A stretch of DNA of 19,785 nucleotides from JAFGPS01 sp964628465 (GTDB taxonomy: Bacteria > Planctomycetota > Phycisphaerae > Sedimentisphaerales > Anaerobacaceae). Position 1 is the first letter of the stretch; the number at the start of each line of letters is the position of its first letter. The notes under the pieces are model-generated. The model had not been told where the DNA came from, searched no databases, and was given only the letters and a program-made list of their open reading frames with translations. Location: NCBI GenBank assembly GCA_964628465.1, contig CAZVOA010000050.1, forward strand, positions 1 to 19,785, read 5' to 3'. A program made the position numbers and the translations under genes. Shown in pieces: positions 16,601 through 19,785 of this stretch.

Positions 16601-16907
16601 ACAGACTTTTTAAATCAAAACTCGCAAATAATCTCTTTGCCCTGATTATGTCGCAATTGCCTCCATTGCCTTTACACGGACCAACGACAAGATTAGTAAA
16701 AACAACAGATCCGTTTGACATATATTTTATAGAATCCGCCTTGATTTTTGTATTAGTAAGCTCTCCGATTTGCCCTAAAGCAATTTGACACAACAATTTC
16801 CCCGCATAAATATAAATCACCCACATCAAAACCGCAATAATCGAAATGGAACTCAACCATTGTACTACGGTAATGAATTTCGATTTATTTTTTTTTATTT
16901 TTTTCAT
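13644..16907 (-). CDS. Large AsmA-like membrane-anchored periplasmic protein
   Basis: A 1087-residue protein with a lysine-rich start and one N-terminal membrane segment (about 12-34); the rest is predicted beta-rich and periplasmic. The middle repeats a roughly 110-130-residue pattern: a GxxxIDL or GxITVE strand, then a strand with xVDASYDN or DCSxTAIKM, then xLTGxLxxxxxxVxLxN. The C-terminal part (GKMSGSMSLSS, LSIKNMKVGKMSPIAQLLQVLNL, AFHGSGLISLLNGDMNLSLTARG) is typical of the AsmA_2/DUF3971 group. Relatives such as TamB, YhdP and AsmA bridge the inner and outer membranes in lipid transport or outer-membrane assembly; that role is inferred here. The start ATG shares ATGA with the purD stop, so it is translationally coupled to purD. 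Confidence 0.8.
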   Translation of the reverse strand: MKKIKKNKSKFITVVQWLSSISIIAVLMWVIYIYAGKLLCQIALGQIGELTNTKIKADSIKYMSNGSVVFTNLVVGPCKGNGGNCDIIRAKRLFASFDLKSLFLLNPKLNVIDVNDFIFNAVYDVDTNWSNLSKLKIKPSSKSVHKAPDIHLGLGTLQYIKILNGQEEIALSVPVDADFKSSEEAQKMYSFNITTATMSSGYGLSRLQGYWKPGQVIVAGGVSSLSVPEFETAWFINVSAAELKYDKDDNYSLALKIKDMQSLRNNEPNALDVKIPSFARRYGFISALQKFLDEYKPKGLIDIDLKMSGNTQKLADSEIDGTVHCRDIEFINSKFPYTIEHLKGDLDFSHESISFDNLVGKHEESELSFSGRYTYLGADREYKVDIASDNLPLKDDLYKALNEKQQKFWSSFSPTGNVTIDLRMERNKDTGRETNLKIGLLDVDASYDNFPYPLKNLTGELDFGPDKILVRNAFSRDGNIELKINGEIIKNQMEDDPYKFVIDVNNIPMDPVLEAALQNGQKQIYKNFQPSGFTSGTITVERSQSGDIEYYADMNCSDTAIKMDFLEKHVTDISANILLSPDLAEVKKLSGNYGDMPVLLTGRFMPEMEKRLCYDVSLDLKNVRLNDKELQSLLPESIKKTVESFDPNGMADMVIDLKKLQPEEPVEYSVMMNCLGNSIYLKDFNCLVTDVTGLMKIDANNVKLKNITAFLDNRTQEESEREKVFLNGNIRLDNGALKQAELSVSAGNISVNKNLIKFLPPQSLDLYKTLSPTGYIDIDFNNFRLIKNDDANTIDFNGTANLGKCDFVLSGKPAKLDSIIKVQGKYASGRGFSDCKMLIDNGNLSLLGKKFTGLSTEVTYDPNQKKWLSQYFLADLYDGKTTGQLEFIQHENSPSEYILQVAFENVDLEKFLSEANDTQAKATTSGKMSGSMSLSSHVPQNNSRIGSCRLSIKNMKVGKMSPIAQLLQVLNLNEPSEYAFDTMFIDSYIKRDGLFVEKLDMSGKSVAFHGSGLISLLNGDMNLSLTARGNRLASDDPSIIQSLTEGLGRAVIRMEVTGNYRDIKVETKTLPVIEGTLQIFGEPRAQN

Positions 16908-18181
16908 TTGTATCTTTTTAAGGCTTTATTCGCTATATCTCTCCTGCAGTAAGCACCTTCGAACTTAATTAAATCCACTGCTTCGTAAGCTCTTTTCTGA
17001 GCTTCCGCTATTGTCTGTCCCAAAGCTGTTACACCAAGAACTCTTCCGCCGTCAGTTACAATATCCCCATTCTCCTCTTTTGTTCCTGCGTGAAAAACCA
17101 CTACATCCTGAAGTTTCTTAGCATCATCCAGGCCGGAGATTTTGAACCCCTTTTTGTAATCACCGGGATAACCGCCGGAAGACATCACGACACAGACTGC
17201 CGGTCTCGGATCCCATTTAAGAGTGACCTCATCCAGCTTGCCGTCAGCTACAGCCAGTAATACTTCGAGCAAATCGCTTTGCAAACGCATTAATATTGGC
17301 TGCGTTTCAGGGTCACCGAAACGTACATTGAATTCAAGTACTCTTGCACCACCGGCGGTCGCCATAATACCGGCATATAATACACCCTTATAAGGAGTAT
17401 CATTTCTATTCATACCATCGACTATCGGCACGATAATTTCACGCGTTATCTGATCCATCAGTTTATCGGTAATTACGGGAGCCGGACAGTATGCGCCCAT
17501 TCCGCCCGTATTCGGGCCGGTATCACCATCACCAATTGGTTTGTGGTCCTGAGATGTTTCCATCATATATATATTTCGACCATCGACGAAAGCAAGAATA
17601 GAAGCTTCTTCACCGATAAGCTTGTCTTCAACTACAATAACATCGCCTGCCGGTCCGAATATTTTATCAACCATGATTTTCTCAGCGGCTAATATTCCAT
17701 CAGCAGGGTCATCGCAAACAAATACTCCCTTGCCCTTGGCAAGTCCAGAGGCTTTTATGACAACCGCTTCATCCCTGCTGGCAATATATGCTTTAGCATC
17801 ATTGTATCTATCGAAAATACGCCCTTCCGCGGTAGCGACACAGCTTGCACGCATTAATTGTTTCGCGAATGCCTTATCCGATTCGAGCTTGGCGGCTTTA
17901 CCGCTCGGCCCAAATGCTTTTATTCCCGCCGCATCGAATGCGTCCACAACTCCAGCGTCAAGCGGATCTTCCGGGCCGACTACTACGAATTCAACTTTAT
18001 TCTGCCTGGCAAATTCAAGAAGTTTAGCAATATCACAAACTCCAATCGGAACATTTTGCCCGCATTGGGCTGTGCCGGGATTACCCGGAGCAATAAAAAG
18101 TTTTCCTAATTTCTTTGACTGGGCTAATTTCCATGCGATTGCATGTTCACGACCCCCATTGCCGAGTAGTAATACGTTCAT
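16904..18181 (-). CDS. purD: Phosphoribosylamine-glycine ligase (GAR synthetase)
   Basis: The second enzyme of de novo purine synthesis, joining glycine to phosphoribosylamine with ATP; cytoplasmic ATP-grasp fold. The 425-residue length is normal. Diagnostic motifs are LLLGNGGREHAIAWKLA at the N-terminus, the ATP-grasp lysine segment VVIKASGLAKGKGVFV, PNTGGMGAYCPAP, GVLYAGIM and the PurD signature LEFNVRFGDPETQ. The ATG at 18181 is preceded by GAGG at five-base spacing. It heads a two-gene unit with the AsmA-like gene through an ATGA overlap. No purine riboswitch or other pur gene is visible. Confidence 0.97.
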   Translation of the reverse strand: MNVLLLGNGGREHAIAWKLAQSKKLGKLFIAPGNPGTAQCGQNVPIGVCDIAKLLEFARQNKVEFVVVGPEDPLDAGVVDAFDAAGIKAFGPSGKAAKLESDKAFAKQLMRASCVATAEGRIFDRYNDAKAYIASRDEAVVIKASGLAKGKGVFVCDDPADGILAAEKIMVDKIFGPAGDVIVVEDKLIGEEASILAFVDGRNIYMMETSQDHKPIGDGDTGPNTGGMGAYCPAPVITDKLMDQITREIIVPIVDGMNRNDTPYKGVLYAGIMATAGGARVLEFNVRFGDPETQPILMRLQSDLLEVLLAVADGKLDEVTLKWDPRPAVCVVMSSGGYPGDYKKGFKISGLDDAKKLQDVVVFHAGTKEENGDIVTDGGRVLGVTALGQTIAEAQKRAYEAVDLIKFEGAYCRRDIANKALKRYK

Positions 18182-18242
18182 TCATTGCCTCGATATAAAT
18201 AAGGTTCATTAATAAATTTATCTGTTATTTTTCAAGGCCATT

Positions 18243-18271
18243 ACAATAGCATATTCCTCTGGTTATCTCAA
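18243..18271 (-). promoter_or_regulatory. Candidate promoter of purD-asmA
   Basis: On the minus strand TTGAGA (18266-18271, 5/6) and TATTGT (18243-18248, 4/6) are 17 bp apart, giving a start near 18236 and a leader of about 55 bases. Confidence 0.35.
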
Positions 18272-18331
18272 CTATTTAATGATAGAATACATACCTTTAC
18301 ATATTTTACGGTTTTTATCGCTTATTGTTTG

Positions 18332-18361
18332 TTGACAATTGCCTTTTTTTTTATATTTAAT
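18332..18361 (+). promoter_or_regulatory. Candidate promoter of the M14-type peptidase gene
   Basis: A perfect TTGACA (18332-18337) is followed 18 bp on by TTTAAT (18356-18361, 5/6). Transcription would start near 18368, which places the usable start codons at 18399 or 18429 and rules out the TTG at 18339. Confidence 0.5.
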
Positions 18362-18398
18362 CGAAAGAAACCGGTTTAAAAAAGTCGAAAATAAATAT

Positions 18399-19190
18399 AT
18401 GAACAGACAAATAAAACAACAATTTTATATGAAATTCGCCATAATAATTACTATTTTGGCTTTGTTTTTGATTTCCGGCTGCGTTCAATCGCCGGAAGCA
18501 CCAAAACTTGGTAAGCCTTCGACAAAAACATATATTCCGGTGCCACAGCATTTTGCGGGTGTTTCCGTAGAAAATCGCCCGATAATGTATAGTGTTCTCG
18601 GCAACGGAAACGATATAACTTTTATAATAGGCGGCATACATGGTGATGAACCTGCAAGCCCTCTACTTGCAAATCACCTTGCCGATTACCTTAATCAAAA
18701 TCAAAATATCCTTATAGGACGCAAAGTTGTGATTCTTCCAGTCGCGAATCCTGATGGTTTAGAATACAAAACACGTGCGAACGCAAATAAAGTAGATATT
18801 AATCGCAATTTCCCGGCAGACAATCGAATAAATGATCCAAACTATGGCCCTTCCGGTCTTTCCGAGCCGGAGTCACACATTATATACACTTTGATACAGC
18901 AATATAAACCAGCAAGAATTGTAAGCATCCATCAACCTTACGCCTGCATCGATTATGATGGTCCGGCGGAAGAACTCGCTAAAGAAATGGCTTTGTATTG
19001 CGATTTACCCGTTGAGAAAGTTGGAGCCCTGCCCGGTTCGCTCGGTTCGTATGCCGGTCTTACGTTAGAGATTCCAATTATAACTTTTGAAATGCGTGAA
19101 CACGATTCGATTCTAAATTCTCAACTGCTCTGGCAAAGATACGGAAAAGCCATCCTGGCAGCTATAACATTACCAAAAAGTCCTCTTTAA
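18399..19190 (+). CDS. M14-family zinc carboxypeptidase-like lipoprotein
   Basis: A 263-residue exported protein with a signal sequence ending in the lipobox LISGC (Cys28), so probably membrane-anchored and periplasmic. The catalytic set of M14 metallopeptidases is present: HGDE (His81, Glu84 binding zinc), NRN at 135-137 for the substrate carboxylate, SIHQP with zinc ligand His178, and TFEM with catalytic Glu231. Its short length and GGIHGDEPAS motif resemble the MpaA/murein-peptide amidase and succinylglutamate desuccinylase-like branch, so it may trim cell-wall peptides; the substrate is inferred. The start at 18399 fits the promoter and gives a positively charged signal-peptide start; ATG 18429 is an alternative. 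It is divergent from purD. Confidence 0.82.
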   Translation: MNRQIKQQFYMKFAIIITILALFLISGCVQSPEAPKLGKPSTKTYIPVPQHFAGVSVENRPIMYSVLGNGNDITFIIGGIHGDEPASPLLANHLADYLNQNQNILIGRKVVILPVANPDGLEYKTRANANKVDINRNFPADNRINDPNYGPSGLSEPESHIIYTLIQQYKPARIVSIHQPYACIDYDGPAEELAKEMALYCDLPVEKVGALPGSLGSYAGLTLEIPIITFEMREHDSILNSQLLWQRYGKAILAAITLPKSPL

Positions 19191-19335
19191 AATTAATGAT
19201 TATATAAGTTGAGTAAAACGATTCAAACTCCAATACAATTTTATAATAAAACATCATGACTCTATGTCAAAAATTGTTCACCTGTAAATGATAAGTATTT
19301 CATTAAATATATGTAGTTTATCTTTTACAAATGAA

Positions 19336-19365
19336 GATTTAACGTGAGATTTAACTTGGATTTAA
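19336..19365 (+). repeat. Three GATTTAA direct repeats
   Basis: GATTTAA occurs at 19336-19342, 19348-19354 and 19359-19365, at 12- and 11-base steps, i.e. about one helical turn. Such phased direct repeats are the usual layout of response-regulator operators. They lie 75 bases before the DUF5946-like gene. In AT-rich DNA they could be chance. The rest of 19191-19438 shows no clear terminator or gene. Confidence 0.3.
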
Positions 19366-19438
19366 GTAGAATTCAAAGTTATGTGTAAGATATTTTATTA
19401 CCCTTATAACGATCTTGTTATCAACTTAAATTATTATA

Positions 19439-19785
19439 ATGTCCAATAAATGCTCAAAATGCGGTGCTATATTGCAGCATGACAAAAATTGCCGAGAACG
19501 ATTTGAATCATGTTTGTCAAAGGATTATGAACATCCGACTTCTTATGGAGAAGTCCATCTACTAATTGTAGCATGCTTTATGCTCCAGCATAACGAGTAT
19601 TCACGTGAAGGCTGGCTGGAAGCTCGAAATCTATTGGTACAAGTAATGCGACAAGGTACTTCTCCATCAATTCTAAGACAGCAAAATCAGCATAAATTTG
19701 ACAGTTTCCATCGACAATGGAATTTTACAAATGGTATGCTCCCCCAAAAATGTACCATTGCTAAAAAGAGAGTATCGAATACAAT
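19439..19785 (+). CDS. DUF5946-like protein (3' end outside the window)
   Basis: An open frame starts at the ATG at 19439 and runs without a stop to the window edge, 115 codons. It begins MSNKCSKCGAIL with a Cys pair (Cys5, Cys8) and two further Cys (18, 25), as in a zinc ribbon. This is followed by SYGEVHLLIVACFMLQHNEYS, resembling the conserved YGEVHxLxVxxYxxQHP pattern of DUF5946. That family has no established function. TATAAT overlaps the start codon, and no ribosome binding site is visible, so the transcript could have a very short leader or another start. The C-terminal part is not in the window. Confidence 0.7.
   Translation, partial: MSNKCSKCGAILQHDKNCRERFESCLSKDYEHPTSYGEVHLLIVACFMLQHNEYSREGWLEARNLLVQVMRQGTSPSILRQQNQHKFDSFHRQWNFTNGMLPQKCTIAKKRVSNT

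Noticed and set aside
17622..18212. Plus-strand 196-codon open frame
   Set aside because: It lies entirely antisense to purD, whose motifs are unmistakable; composition is serine/proline/alanine-rich as expected from an antisense frame, with no recognisable domain.
1..19785. CRISPR array, toxin-antitoxin pair, defence island, prophage
   Set aside because: No regularly spaced repeats, no paired small toxin-like genes, no phage or nuclease/helicase genes were seen.

Overview
The window looks like a chromosomal segment of an AT-rich Gram-negative bacterium, most likely a planctomycete of the Phycisphaerae (Sedimentisphaerales-like) type. The main reasons are a large secreted protein with repeated TYYWRVDEI modules and a discoidin domain, a style common in that class; a DAHP synthase fused to a type II chorismate mutase; and a mix of housekeeping genes with a flagellar gene, an AsmA-like periplasmic protein and several lipoproteins. 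This placement is inference; there is no rRNA or other decisive marker.

Layout. Bases 1-308 hold what looks like the left end of a decayed IS21-type insertion sequence: two copies of a ~50 bp repeat starting TGTTACA, then a ribosome binding site and a 13-codon transposase-like start. A PAP2/sphingomyelin-synthase-like membrane protein gene follows (309-956, +). A DUF4139 exported protein lies convergent to it (1004-2497, -). Next is a tight minus-strand operon argH-thiL-tsaE (5533 down to 2779) with a near-consensus sigma-70 promoter at 5570-5598. Upstream of that promoter sits a strong intrinsic terminator (5671-5701, -) that ends an undescribed short transcript carrying a 28-codon hydrophobic ORF. 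A flavodoxin-fold iron-sulfur reductase gene (6034-6660, +) is convergent with a minus-strand pair: a 964-aa modular secreted carbohydrate-binding-type protein (10035 down to 7141) followed by a small DUF3568 lipoprotein. A tRNA-Gly(CCC) gene is at 10278-10349 (-).

The second half has the bifunctional DAHP synthase/chorismate mutase (10605-11693, +), convergent with fliK (13401 down to 11743). fliK is preceded by a sigma-54 promoter that matches consensus closely. Upstream of it lies a purD-asmA-like pair joined by an ATGA overlap (18181 down to 13644). A lipoprotein M14-type peptidase gene is divergent from purD (18399-19190, +), and the window ends inside a DUF5946 zinc-ribbon-like gene (19439 onward).

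How the genes fit together: most are independent housekeeping units (arginine, thiamine, tRNA modification, aromatic amino acids, purines) interleaved with envelope and secreted proteins. I see no CRISPR array, toxin-antitoxin pair, defence island or biosynthetic cluster. The most informative non-obvious signals are regulatory: the RpoN promoter of an isolated fliK, the short terminator-ended transcript near 5.7-5.8 kb, and the relic IS end at the left border.
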